Positions 17,519-25,390 of a stretch of 61,283 nucleotides of DNA are shown here, piece by piece (the stretch's first letter is position 1; each line of letters starts with the position of its first letter). The DNA is from MGIIb-Q1 sp964342465 (lineage in GTDB: Archaea; Thermoplasmatota; Poseidoniia; Poseidoniales; Thalassarchaeaceae). Made by a program: the position numbers and the translations under genes. The stretch lies in the NCBI GenBank assembly GCA_964342465.1, contig CAYFFQ010000013.1, positions 1 to 61,283 of the forward strand, written 5' to 3'. The notes beneath the pieces are model-generated. The model was not told the DNA's origin, made no database searches, and saw only the letters and a program-made list of their open reading frames with translations.

Positions 17519-19000
17519 TCACAGGGTATCAGGTCCACCTGCTGGTATAGGTGGAAGCGGTTCAAGAGTGCCTCGTAGTGATGGACCCTCTGTCAGGGAA
17601 CCGAGGATTCCGATTTCACCTCCAAGGTTGTGGGCGAGAGCGAACCACACCCTGCCCTGAGCATCGATTCTCATGTCGAGGAAATCGCCGAGCCCTCCAC
17701 ATCTGTTGTAACCACAATCATCCACATCGTCAAGCGGGTCATCATCTGCAGTGATTTGGGTTGTTGTGAAAAGTGGATTCTCAGAGAACGCATCAGTGAC
17801 TGTGGTGATGTATGCGTGCCAATTGGTTTCACCGTTTTCATTCATTTTTGCACCTACATAACCGAAGGCAGCGCGCCCTTCTGCGCCAGCGGTCACAACT
17901 GGAAATCCAGTCCCCGAAAGTCCTGCTGGCGGTGCAATCATCATCGCATTCGACCAAGAGTTCCCTTGGTCTCTTGAGTAAGCAAAATAAGGCATGTTGT
18001 CAGCACCCATCCACATCGCATAGACATTCGAGAGTTCATCGAGTCCTACCTGTGCCTCTTCAGCGTTCCATGTCTCAGCTTTTCCACTCTCTTCAGTCGG
18101 TAGGACATGTTCTGTCCATGTGTAGCCGCCATCATCGCTTCTATAGATGGCGTAACCATTACCATCACAACTCGGATTGCCGCGATAGAAGTTTCCATCC
18201 TCTGCTCCTTCGATGTGCGCCGTCAATCCCCCACTCTGGCAATCTGGGGGTGAACCGGAAACTTCTGGGCCCCAAGTAGCCCCCCCATCTTGAGAGGTGG
18301 AACATAGAGGATGGGGGGCATTCCCATTGATGCAAAATACCCATGTCGTTTGATGGAATGCTGCCGGATATGGCGAAGAGGCAATGGTCTGGTGGTCTTG
18401 CACAGAGTAACCGCTGGCAACAGTTGGGCCGGTCCAAGAAGCACCTTCATTGTCCGACCATTCGACGGTCATTCCGAGCAGTGCGTGCATATCGAACTTC
18501 ATAATTCGGTCCGTCCACGGGTCGACATAGACATAGGGGTCGTTGGAATTGGCGACTGGGGCGGCGGGGTCGTAGACGTTGGCGCAAGAGTAGTCGGATA
18601 GAGATTCCATGGCAATCAATCCGCTGCATTGGATGATTGCGGTCGAGCCGGAAGGACCATTTCCCCAACTGGTCATGTAGATGTTGTTGTCGCTGGTAAT
18701 CCCCATCGTCGGCTCAAAGGTAGTCGCTCCGATTCCATAGTAGGAACCATTGGCCCAAAACGGGGTGTTGAAACCGGTCAGGTTGGCGGTGATGTTTGCC
18801 TCTGACACCGCGGTCTCGTTGAGTGCATCGACTCCACCCGCGTAGTGATACCAAGTCGTGGACGGTATCTCCTTGTCAAAGGAAAATGGCGTTTCTGCAA
18901 TTTCCTTGTTTGGCTCATCATTTCCGAAACAACCGGATAAGCCGGACAGTAGCATGAGTATGGTGATACTTACTGCGGCTCCGACTCTCATGAACTCCAC
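17519..19000 (-). CDS. Sialidase-like (BNR/Asp-box) lipoprotein
   Basis: The protein has 493 residues. The signal ends in a lipobox-like LSGLSGC near residue 24, so it is probably a lipid-anchored exported protein. At least four Asp-box (BNR) turns of the S.D.G.TW type occur: SDNEGASWTG, SQDGGATWGP, SDDGGYTWTE and SRDQGNSWSN. These mark a six-bladed beta-propeller as in sialidases and related glycan-binding or photosystem-assembly proteins. Catalytic sialidase residues (RIP motif, nucleophilic Tyr) are not obvious, so enzyme activity is uncertain. It stands next to a secreted protease in the same orientation. Confidence 0.85.
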   Translation of the reverse strand: MEFMRVGAAVSITILMLLSGLSGCFGNDEPNKEIAETPFSFDKEIPSTTWYHYAGGVDALNETAVSEANITANLTGFNTPFWANGSYYGIGATTFEPTMGITSDNNIYMTSWGNGPSGSTAIIQCSGLIAMESLSDYSCANVYDPAAPVANSNDPYVYVDPWTDRIMKFDMHALLGMTVEWSDNEGASWTGPTVASGYSVQDHQTIASSPYPAAFHQTTWVFCINGNAPHPLCSTSQDGGATWGPEVSGSPPDCQSGGLTAHIEGAEDGNFYRGNPSCDGNGYAIYRSDDGGYTWTEHVLPTEESGKAETWNAEEAQVGLDELSNVYAMWMGADNMPYFAYSRDQGNSWSNAMMIAPPAGLSGTGFPVVTAGAEGRAAFGYVGAKMNENGETNWHAYITTVTDAFSENPLFTTTQITADDDPLDDVDDCGYNRCGGLGDFLDMRIDAQGRVWFALAHNLGGEIGILGSLTEGPSLRGTLEPLPPIPAGGPDTL

Positions 19001-19147
19001 CGCGCCTCGTTGTGCGCGAGTGTGCCGAAGAGATTCTATCCTTCAATTAGACGGATTGCAAGTTCACGCTTGTAGGGCCGGACAATCTGTGGGCTCTCTC
19101 TTGATGAACCCTACCGAAGGGCAATTATCTGAGGCGATAATAGGAGT

Positions 19148-20710
19148 TCATCCATGCTTTCTTCTTGAGATGAGAATCGATGAAAGAGTGATGATAACGA
19201 TTGCAAAGACTCCCAATAGACCCACTTGTACAACGGTTTCATCGAATCCACCATTAAGTGAATTGTTACCCACTGTATCGTTGAGTTCTTGTTCGGAAAA
19301 CTCAGTTCCATCGTCGGTTTCTGAAAACTCTTCACCCTCATCACTGCTCTCGAACATGTCGATGCACTCCTCTGCTTCGTACAGTTCATCATCACAATCT
19401 ATTTCGATATCTGTTCCGTCCATTTCATCTGATAGATTGGCATCATCTTCTTGTCCAGAATCAGCGTATTCCTCATCCAGCCAATACTCATCCTCATCAG
19501 AGCCGTTCAGGTCAATTTCGTCGTCAAATACGAGGTCGTCAGTAGTCGGGGCATCATCTGGATTGTTGTTCGAATCATCATCGGGGTACTCTTCTCCGGT
19601 TGCTGCTCCACCTGCAGCTTCATCCTCTCCGCTAGAACAGTCAACAATTCCATCGTTCACCCAGTCAGCGATTATGACTTGACCATCGTGGCAAGTGAAC
19701 AAATTGTCTGCCGCTTCATCAGAGCCATCTGAACAGTCCACGACTCCATCTCCTTTCCAATCGGCTGGCAGGAGTTCACCATCCCCGCACTGGAAGAGTC
19801 CTTGTTGAGTTAGTGAATCCTCATCTTGGATTTCAGGGTCGTCGACCCCCTCGGAGGTGGTATTCTCAGAAGGTGGTATGATTCCGCCATCGCCATCCGT
19901 TTCACCGATTGGCCCCAAGCCATCGTTTAACGAACCAGTCGCGCCCTGTGTGGGGAGTGAACCGTTCATCGCTGAATCCACCCACGAAGCAAAGGCATCG
20001 ACTCGTGTGTCAAATGAGTGGTCACCATAACCTGCATCTGGATTGTCACCACCGGAGGTCACCCCGGCGACATAGTTGACACCACCCTCCACAAGTAGTG
20101 CAGGACCGCCCGAATCACCTGGTGCGGTATTGCTCTCTCCAGACTGGTAATCCCACTTTATCAGGGTGTCAGTGACATAGTCTATAGGTGTCTGACCGAC
20201 CTTTTTCTGGCCGAATTCCCCGTTATGTCCTGAGGCTCCATCCCCTGATGCACCGAATCCCACCAACGTGAGTACATCGCCTTTCACTGGTATGCCTCGG
20301 AAGATTGCAGTCGGAGTAATTCCAGAAACATTATTTGAAAGTTCGATTACAGCTATATCATTGGCTGCATCTGTACCGAGAGATGCTTCATCGTAACTCT
20401 GATGCACATAGACCTTGAGAGATTGGAGTTTTCCGACAGAGGTAGTGAAGTACGCTTGTTCATCACCTAAATGGCTGACACAATGGGCGGCAGTCAAGAC
20501 ATGATTTGGAGATATGAGGGTCCCTGTGCAGAACCCTTCTTCACTATCTCCTACAAGACCAACCGATGCGTATTCATCGGTGTTTTCACCATTCATTATC
20601 GCCTGTGAAGTGCCTATCATCGGACTTGCCATCAACGCCAACAAGGCGAAAGTGGCGAGGACGACAGACCTCACTTTCTTTCTCATTCCGTCATGTATTT
20701 TCATATACAT
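19148..20710 (-). CDS. Membrane-anchored trypsin-like serine protease with LDL-receptor-A-like repeats
   Basis: The protein has 520 residues. A signal peptide is followed by a chymotrypsin-fold domain (about residues 40-245) with the full triad: His in LTAAHCV, Asp in NDIAVIEL, Ser in GDSGGPAL. Two LDLa-like repeats come next (FQCGDGELLPADWKGDG-VDCSDGSDE and FTCHDGQVIIADWVNDG-VDCSSGEDE). They keep the acidic calcium-binding SDE end but have fewer cysteines than animal LDLa. A very acidic linker of over 100 residues leads to a single transmembrane helix (GLLGVFAIVIITLSSILI) and a basic tail. It is probably a surface endopeptidase held on a stalk. Confidence 0.93.
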   Translation of the reverse strand: MYMKIHDGMRKKVRSVVLATFALLALMASPMIGTSQAIMNGENTDEYASVGLVGDSEEGFCTGTLISPNHVLTAAHCVSHLGDEQAYFTTSVGKLQSLKVYVHQSYDEASLGTDAANDIAVIELSNNVSGITPTAIFRGIPVKGDVLTLVGFGASGDGASGHNGEFGQKKVGQTPIDYVTDTLIKWDYQSGESNTAPGDSGGPALLVEGGVNYVAGVTSGGDNPDAGYGDHSFDTRVDAFASWVDSAMNGSLPTQGATGSLNDGLGPIGETDGDGGIIPPSENTTSEGVDDPEIQDEDSLTQQGLFQCGDGELLPADWKGDGVVDCSDGSDEAADNLFTCHDGQVIIADWVNDGIVDCSSGEDEAAGGAATGEEYPDDDSNNNPDDAPTTDDLVFDDEIDLNGSDEDEYWLDEEYADSGQEDDANLSDEMDGTDIEIDCDDELYEAEECIDMFESSDEGEEFSETDDGTEFSEQELNDTVGNNSLNGGFDETVVQVGLLGVFAIVIITLSSILISRRKHG

Positions 20711-21369
20711 AGGATTGAATCAGATTCTGTTTGGTGTTAAAGGTTCGGAAGGAGTTCCCACGACTACCACTCAATCATGGGGGCTATGGAGAGATTCGCC
20801 GACTGGGGGGTGTGAAAGAACTCATTTAGGCGCCAGCGCATCGCAGACTTCTGAGGCCCCCGGCCTCTGCACCTTCGCCTGCCTATCCTGGCCGAGTCCA
20901 TCGCAGCCAGTTCCGTTTCATCTTTCCACCGCTCAGGTTCGTGCCACTGCTCGCGGAGCGAGTTCAATTGTCTCAGAGATGTTCAGCCCGGGCCACGAAA
21001 CTCATCATTCTGCCATCTTAGTGGACCGGGCGAGATCTTCGTGCTGGNNNNNNNNNNNNNNNNNNNNNNNNNNNNNNNNNNNNNNNNNNNNNNNNNNNNN
21101 NNNNNNNNNNNNNNNNNNNNNNNNNNNNNNNNNNNNNNNNNNNNNNNCTCATCATTCTGCCATCTTAGTGGACCGGGCGAGATCTTCGTGCTGGACTGAG
21201 CGCCTGAACGCGATAGAATGCAAAGCGAGGGAAGCACGAACTTCTGGGCATCATTAGGAAAGAATTCCAGAAGCACTCGCTGGAATCGAATCAAAATCTC
21301 GCGAGTGGGTATGTCCGGTCCACCGATTGTATCAAATTGAATCATTCTGATAGCCGATTTCAATAGAGG
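20711..21369. repeat. tRNA-Ala(GGC)-associated palindromic repeat region
   Basis: This lies on the 3' side of tRNA-Ala(GGC), which is read leftwards. A unit beginning GTGGACCGGGCGAGAT (at 21021, seen again at 21168 after the gap, then in the tRNA itself at 21369, 201 bp later) copies the tRNA's T-arm and acceptor end. Its other arm carries TCTCGCGAG and TCCGGTCCAC, the inverse. Inner arms CTTCGTGCT and AGCACGAA also pair. The section 20711-20990 contains more diverged inverted segments. No gene is supported here. Confidence 0.8.
21048..21147. other. Assembly gap (100 N) flanked by a 47-bp duplicate
   Basis: The 47 bases before the gap (21001-21047) are identical to the 47 after it (21148-21194). 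The gap lies in the tRNA-Ala(GGC) palindromic array and probably marks unmerged overlapping contigs or collapsed units. Confidence 0.95.
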
Positions 21370-21442
21370 TGGACCGGGCGAGATTTGAACTCGCGGCCTC
21401 TACCATGCCAAGGTAGCGATCTTCCACCTGATCTACCGGCCC
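21370..21442 (-). tRNA. tRNA-Ala (anticodon GGC)
   Basis: A 73-nt cloverleaf: acceptor GGGCCGG with CCGGUCC including the alanine identity pair G3:U70, D-arm GAUC/GAUC, anticodon arm CUACC-UUGGCAU-GGUAG giving GGC, T-arm GCGAG-UUCAAAU-CUCGC, discriminator A73. CCA is not encoded. There is no intron. Its 3' end is copied repeatedly in the adjacent palindromic array. Confidence 0.97.
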
Positions 21443-21559
21443 TCTAGATGACCGCCCCACCCGCCTCCCCGCTTTAAGCCTGACCAACCCGAAACGATAG
21501 TCAGCCAGTGCTCCCAACAAGGCGGCTCATTATCGCCACAATCATTGACCGCCGCTTTA

Positions 21560-22204
21560 ATGTCGTACAACAGGAACGCGCCTCTGAGCGACATGCGCGG
21601 CCCTACCGACGAAGAGGATGATGATAGTGTGGAAAATGGCCATACACCTATCGGACGCATGATGCTCGACAATTTCATTGAGATTTCCACAAGACTCGGT
21701 TATGAAACTCATGACAATCCTCCTCTGCCTGAGGGGTACGCAAGGGAGGAAACCCTACCCTCGACGTTCGCCCGCGTGGGAAAACGTCCTTTCGAAGCGA
21801 TAGACCATGGAGAATTTCTCATTTTGCGCGTGACCCACCACCTCACCGAAGAACTGCAACATCAATTGAACGAACTTGGAGACGAGTTCTCCTCATCACT
21901 TTACATGGAAATAGGAGAGATGTCCCTCTCAAGCAATCGAATAGGTTGGTATCACATCCCTCATGAAGCCGTTCACATAGATGAAATCGACCACATTGTC
22001 TTCAGACAAAAATTGATTCTTCACCAGGTTGACCAAGTTTCAATGCAACGGCTGATGGATGCCTTTCAGGAATTGCTTTCACTACACACCCGCGTCTACT
22101 TGAGATTGATTTCTGCGGCCAAGTTCTGCTCGATTCAGGTGGCCTTGTCCAAGTTGCAGACTTGGATTGATGCCCCTCCAGACCACGACCCGATGGTGGG
22201 GTGA
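21560..22204 (+). CDS. Hypothetical protein, about 214 residues
   Basis: I do not recognise this protein. The N-terminal 30 residues are charged and low in complexity (DEEDDDSVE). The rest looks like an alpha/beta soluble domain with no membrane segment, including FEAIDHGEFLILRVTHHLTEE and RIGWYHIPHEAVHIDEIDHIVF, and a helical C-terminus (VSMQRLMDAFQELLSLHTRVY). The stop is four bases before the ATG of the SprT-like gene, so the two form an operon and may act together. An in-frame TTG lies 15 bases upstream of the chosen ATG; no strong ribosome site is visible. Confidence 0.75.
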   Translation: MSYNRNAPLSDMRGPTDEEDDDSVENGHTPIGRMMLDNFIEISTRLGYETHDNPPLPEGYAREETLPSTFARVGKRPFEAIDHGEFLILRVTHHLTEELQHQLNELGDEFSSSLYMEIGEMSLSSNRIGWYHIPHEAVHIDEIDHIVFRQKLILHQVDQVSMQRLMDAFQELLSLHTRVYLRLISAAKFCSIQVALSKLQTWIDAPPDHDPMVG

Positions 22205-22207
22205 AAA

Positions 22208-22714
22208 ATGGACTCACCAGATTATCCGACAGAACTAATCAGCACGATACGCTCTCGTTTGACCAAAGAGGAAGCACCTTTCCTAGCAAATTTTGAGAGA
22301 GAATTGGAGATAGTGTGGCTTGAGGAGGATTCCTCGCGCTTGGGAAACACCCTTTTCGAGATGGACCACCATGAGTTGTTCCGCCGCCGGAGGTTGCGCG
22401 CCCCGCCGGGTAAAATCACGATTGGCTTGCACCCCATGCTTGCCGGTGACCCAGTTCTGCTGAAACACACGCTGGTGCATGAATTACTGCACGCTTGTGG
22501 TCTATTGGAACATTCTGAAAAGCACAGGACTCTCGCTGATGAATTGGCTCCACCACCTTCGTTGAGTGAATCTCCGATGTTGCAGAGGTTGCGCAAACAG
22601 GCGATTGAAGCGAGTGGTGAGGTGTGTTGGAAGTGTAGCCGTTGTGGCTATGAGTGGGAACGTCGTACCATGCGCCGACCACTTCGCTGTCAAAAATGCG
22701 CTCATCCTATCTGA
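22208..22714 (+). CDS. SprT-like zinc metalloprotease with C-terminal zinc ribbon
   Basis: The protein has 168 residues. The HExxH motif HELLHACGLLEH lies at about residues 89-100 with a following His, matching the SprT/Spartan metalloprotease family, some of which cleave DNA-protein crosslinks. The C-terminus is a zinc ribbon with two CxxC pairs (CWKCSRCGYEWERR and LRCQKC). This is the usual SprT arrangement, and the length is typical of minimal family members. It is cotranscribed with the hypothetical gene four bases upstream. A TCATCCTA/TAGGATGA inverted repeat straddles the stop codon and could act as a 3' hairpin. Confidence 0.85.
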   Translation: MDSPDYPTELISTIRSRLTKEEAPFLANFERELEIVWLEEDSSRLGNTLFEMDHHELFRRRRLRAPPGKITIGLHPMLAGDPVLLKHTLVHELLHACGLLEHSEKHRTLADELAPPPSLSESPMLQRLRKQAIEASGEVCWKCSRCGYEWERRTMRRPLRCQKCAHPI

Positions 22715-22745
22715 ATGCCGTAGTAGGATGACACCTCGGACAGAA
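22700..22745 (+). terminator. Hairpin across the SprT-like stop codon
   Basis: TCATCCTA just before the stop and TAGGATGA just after it form an 8-bp perfect inverted repeat with a loop of about 14 nt that contains the stop codon. No U-run follows, so classical intrinsic termination is doubtful; it may be a 3' end stabiliser. This is another case of the end of a gene pairing with an inverted downstream copy. Confidence 0.4.
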
Positions 22746-22939
22746 TTTGACATCAGACGGTGCCACGCCGGCTGTTCACTTCCGCCGAAGGCGGCTCCAG
22801 TTGCACCTCAGATTGTATCGGGCAACAGATGATGCTACCACTCACCCACCTTACGAAGACCCATGCCCCATCCGTCACCGGTTGCGAGGGGTTGGAGTGA
22901 CAGGAGAGAGTTGCCCGTTCACTCACTCTTTCAATCGTT

Positions 22940-23299
22940 GTGGAATACGATAAATGGGTTTTCCTGCCTGAGAACCGCGAGTTCTATGCAGAAAAGGGCG
23001 GGTTATCAATCGATGTTTCATGGCGCCGATGCACCTTGACTAGAATCGATATCGCGAGTGCATCGGCGCCCCCGCCCGGATTCCTACGAACTCGCATCCA
23101 GCAAACACGAGGGCAGGCTTTCAAGCGATGTGGAAGCCAATTAGTTTCGCCCGCCTTCCGAGAACCGCGAGTTCTTCAATATCAGGGCGGGCTATCAATC
23201 GATATTTCATGCGACAGCACCTCAAAATAATCAATGATGGAGGGTGCTGTCGCCCCGCCCGAATTCCTACGAACTCGCCGACATCAATGTCAAGGAAGG
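22940..23299. repeat. tRNA-Arg(UCU)-associated palindromic repeats
   Basis: Two related units lie 3' of tRNA-Arg. Each has conserved flanks (GGGCGGGCTATCAATCGAT on one side, ATTCCTACGAACTCG on the other) around a hairpin whose stem differs but pairs in both: GCGACAGCACC/GGTGCTGTCGC in one, GGCGCCGATGCAC/GTGCATCGGCGCC in the other. GCGAGTTC-type outer arms also pair. At the far side TTTCGCCCGCCTTCC is the near-perfect inverse of GGAAGGTGGGCGATA, which spans the tRNA 3' end. The section 22746-22939 has one small hairpin and no gene. Confidence 0.8.
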
Positions 23300-23373
23300 T
23301 GGGCGATACAGGATTCGAACCCGTGTTATCGGCTTAGAAGGCCAAGGTGATATCCAGACTACACTAATCGCCC
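23300..23373 (-). tRNA. tRNA-Arg (anticodon UCU)
   Basis: A 74-nt cloverleaf: perfect acceptor GGGCGAU/AUCGCCC, D-arm closed by GUG/CAC, anticodon arm UUGGC-CUUCUAA-GCCGA giving UCU, T-arm ACGGG-UUCGAAU-CCUGU, discriminator A. CCA is not encoded. No intron is seen. Confidence 0.95.
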
Positions 23374-23633
23374 GTGATGTGGCGGCGTGACCGTCCCTTC
23401 ATGAAGGGTGCGCCCTGACACACAGTCATCCTACCTCACTTTGCCTCACGGAATGCCGCCGAAGAGTAGTCGCATTACAAATCCTGTTGTGTTGGGAGTA
23501 GATGTTCAGAACCCCTTCCCTCACTGCTGATGTGAGAAGAACCACCAACCCCTACTTGTCATTTCATCTCAAGAGAGTTCGGTATGTTTGCGATGCGCTC
23601 ATATACGGATGGCAAGTCGGCGGCGTGTTCACC

Positions 23634-23741
23634 ATGAAGCGAGGTTCCCGTGCTTGGAAGAAGTTGGGCAACCAGAGGTGGAAGTGGCGCAAGAAGAAGT
23701 TGCGCCGACGAATGCGCGCTCGCCGCCGCCAGAAGCAGTGA
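23634..23741 (+). CDS. rpl41e: Ribosomal protein eL41
   Basis: This 35-residue, extremely basic peptide begins MKRGSRAWKKLGNQ and ends with a single Arg/Lys helix (RWKWRKKKLRRRMRAR). That is the signature of eL41, the short helical peptide of the large subunit found in eukaryotes and many archaea. Annotation pipelines usually miss it because of its size. A longer frame reading through from 23502 has no support. A small AGTGG/CCACT hairpin follows the stop. It stands alone between tRNA-Arg (opposite strand) and a membrane protein gene. Confidence 0.8.
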   Translation: MKRGSRAWKKLGNQRWKWRKKKLRRRMRARRRQKQ

Positions 23742-23922
23742 TTTTGAGTGGTATCCCACTTCCATCAAGGCATACATTTCCCGCCCGACCTTGGTGTATG
23801 GAAGAACATTCATTCCTCCCGTCCGAATGCCACTCTCTCTTCACTTGTGACAGAGCGATGATTTGATTCTTGGCGAAGGTGCAGGGTGAACATTGATTAT
23901 CTCCTCTGGGCACCATCCGCTG

Positions 23923-24612
23923 ATGACGATTCACATTGAACCTGAGATTGGTATGGTAGAGGATGGCAGTGCAGTCAACAAGCAATCGGTTGGTTTTCTC
24001 CACGGAATTGCCATTTCGGTGTTCGGAATCCTCATTACATGGCTATTGACTATCGGAGGGGTGGGTGTCTATCCGATAGATGACTATGTGTTGGCTGAAG
24101 GTGATGGCGAGACTACCGATTTCTCCCTTTCGAACCTTGAGACACCATACGGAAGATGCCAAGGTTATGTTGAATTGCCCGAGGTGACAATAGAAGAACA
24201 TGATGGGACTACCAGTCATATCAATTATGGGAATTTCATCCAGTGTGGCGAAACAAGCAGTTTCTATTTTGGGAAATGGGTGAATGTGACATATTCCGAG
24301 GACGGCACATCAATCAGCGCCTATACTGAAGAGCCATTGAGCGAAGGGGAGAACGTCGAATTCTGGTATGATGCCAAACCCCTAGGAGGTAGTCGTATCA
24401 TTCCTATGCTTCTCACGATGGTTCCACTGTTCGCCTTGGTTGGCTCCTTCATCTATGGAATCGTGAAACAGGTCAAGGGTGAAGGATATCAGGGCTTCCT
24501 CCTCGGCATGACAGTCGGTGTGTTCATCGCCTTCGCCCTGATGCTGTTCATCTCCTTCATTTCTTTGCGCCTCTTTGGTGCACCTGGCATCACCGAAGGA
24601 CTCATATCTTGA
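23923..24612 (+). CDS. Hypothetical membrane protein, about 229 residues
   Basis: I do not recognise this protein. A cytosolic N-terminus of about 25 residues is followed by a transmembrane segment (GIAISVFGILITWLLTIGGV). An extracytoplasmic domain of about 110 residues follows, with two cysteines (GRCQGYVELPEV and NFIQCGETSSF) that could form a disulphide. Two C-terminal helices end the protein (IIPMLLTMVPLFALVGSFIYG and GFLLGMTVGVFIAFALMLFIS). The ATG at 23923 is preferred to an upstream TTG. It is monocistronic, just upstream of tRNA-Trp. Confidence 0.75.
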   Translation: MTIHIEPEIGMVEDGSAVNKQSVGFLHGIAISVFGILITWLLTIGGVGVYPIDDYVLAEGDGETTDFSLSNLETPYGRCQGYVELPEVTIEEHDGTTSHINYGNFIQCGETSSFYFGKWVNVTYSEDGTSISAYTEEPLSEGENVEFWYDAKPLGGSRIIPMLLTMVPLFALVGSFIYGIVKQVKGEGYQGFLLGMTVGVFIAFALMLFISFISLRLFGAPGITEGLIS

Positions 24613-24683
24613 ATCCACGATCATTGTCACATATTCCAGCCGTTCGTTTGAAATAGAGCAGGCCGGTCGCCCGCTTCACCAAA

Positions 24684-24865
24684 GGGAGTATAGTATAACT
24701 TGGCAGTACCGCGGGCTCCAGTTGCACGGGAATGACGACGAGTGGGTATGCAGATGTCGATGAAGAACGACTGGAGCGCCGACCCGTCGCAGCCCGAGAG
24801 CGCGGTTAGCCAATCGCGCGAGTAGAAGATACCCGCTGATCTGGGTTCAAATCCCAGTGCTCCCA
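24684..24865 (+). tRNA. tRNA-Trp (anticodon CCA) with 109-nt intron
   Basis: Exon 1 is 24684-24721 and exon 2 is 24831-24865 (73 nt mature). The acceptor is GGGAGUA/UGCUCCC, the D-arm GUAU/GUAC, the anticodon stem GCGGG/CCCGC, and the loop CUCCAGA gives CCA. The T-arm is CUGGG-UUCAAAU-CCCAG and the discriminator A. The intron sits at the canonical 37/38 position. A bulge-helix-bulge can be drawn: CUCC pairs with GAAG (one C-A mismatch) between bulges AG|U and AU|A. CCA is not encoded. The intron carries a box C/D guide RNA (separate entry). Confidence 0.95.
24722..24830 (+). ncRNA. Box C/D guide RNA within the tRNA-Trp intron
   Basis: Box C AUGACGA (24732-24738), D' CAGA (24751-24754), C' UCGAUGA (24757-24763) and D CCGA (24779-24782) are in order, with a 12-nt first guide. 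CGGG/CCCG closes the terminal stem. The first guide (24741-24749) pairs over 9 bp with 24829-24837, placing the fifth base from D' opposite C39. The second guide (24768-24777) pairs over 10 bp (one G-U) with 24715-24724, placing the fifth base from D opposite C34. This matches the known Haloferax pre-tRNA-Trp intron, which guides methylation at positions 34 and 39. Confidence 0.85.
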
Positions 24866-25390
24866 CCTTTGATGTAATCTGATTGAGGTCTGATTCCATT
24901 TGATTAANNNNNNNNNNNNNNNNNNNNNNNNNNNNNNNNNNNNNNNNNNNNNNNNNNNNNNNNNNNNNNNNNNNNNNNNNNNNNNNNNNNNNNNNNNNNN
25001 NNNNNNNCCCAGTGCTCCCACCTTTGATGTAATCTGATTGAGGTCTGATTCCATTTGATTAATTTCGGTGGGAGCACTTCGTCGACTTCAATTGCCAACT
25101 GGTTCGAACTTCCCTCGCTCCGCTGGTATCAAACTGATTTCGCTCAGTCCAGTTCGAAGACCCAGTGCTCCCACCTCTATCTATCAATGATTACATTCGG
25201 TAGGAACACTTCGTCGACTTCAATTGCCAACTGGTTCGAACTTCCCTCGCTCGGTGATGTAGTGATTTCATTGAGTCGGGATCTCGAAGTTTCCGTTCTA
25301 GGAAACCACTCGCAACCAGTTCCGTTTAATCTCGCGAGTGGGTTAGCCTCGTCCATCGACAGCATTTTGCGAAATCAGGAAGATGTCCTA
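24853..25390. repeat. tRNA-Trp-associated palindromic repeats
   Basis: The tRNA-Trp 3' end CCCAGTGCTCCCACC recurs at 25008 (after the gap) and 25161. GGTGGGAGCACT, its inverse, lies near 25067, and a diverged inverse GGTAGGAACACT near 25199. Inner arms AACTGGTTCGAACTTCC and CCAGTTCGAAG also pair. The core GCTCAGTCCAG..CGAAGA is shared with the tRNA-Ala elements, showing one family at several tRNAs. Beyond 25260 the sequence changes into the Ala-type element. Confidence 0.8.
24908..25007. other. Assembly gap (100 N) flanked by a 55-bp duplicate
   Basis: Bases 24853-24907 are identical to 25008-25062. The gap begins just beyond the tRNA-Trp gene and is probably an unmerged contig overlap in the repeat array. 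Confidence 0.95.
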
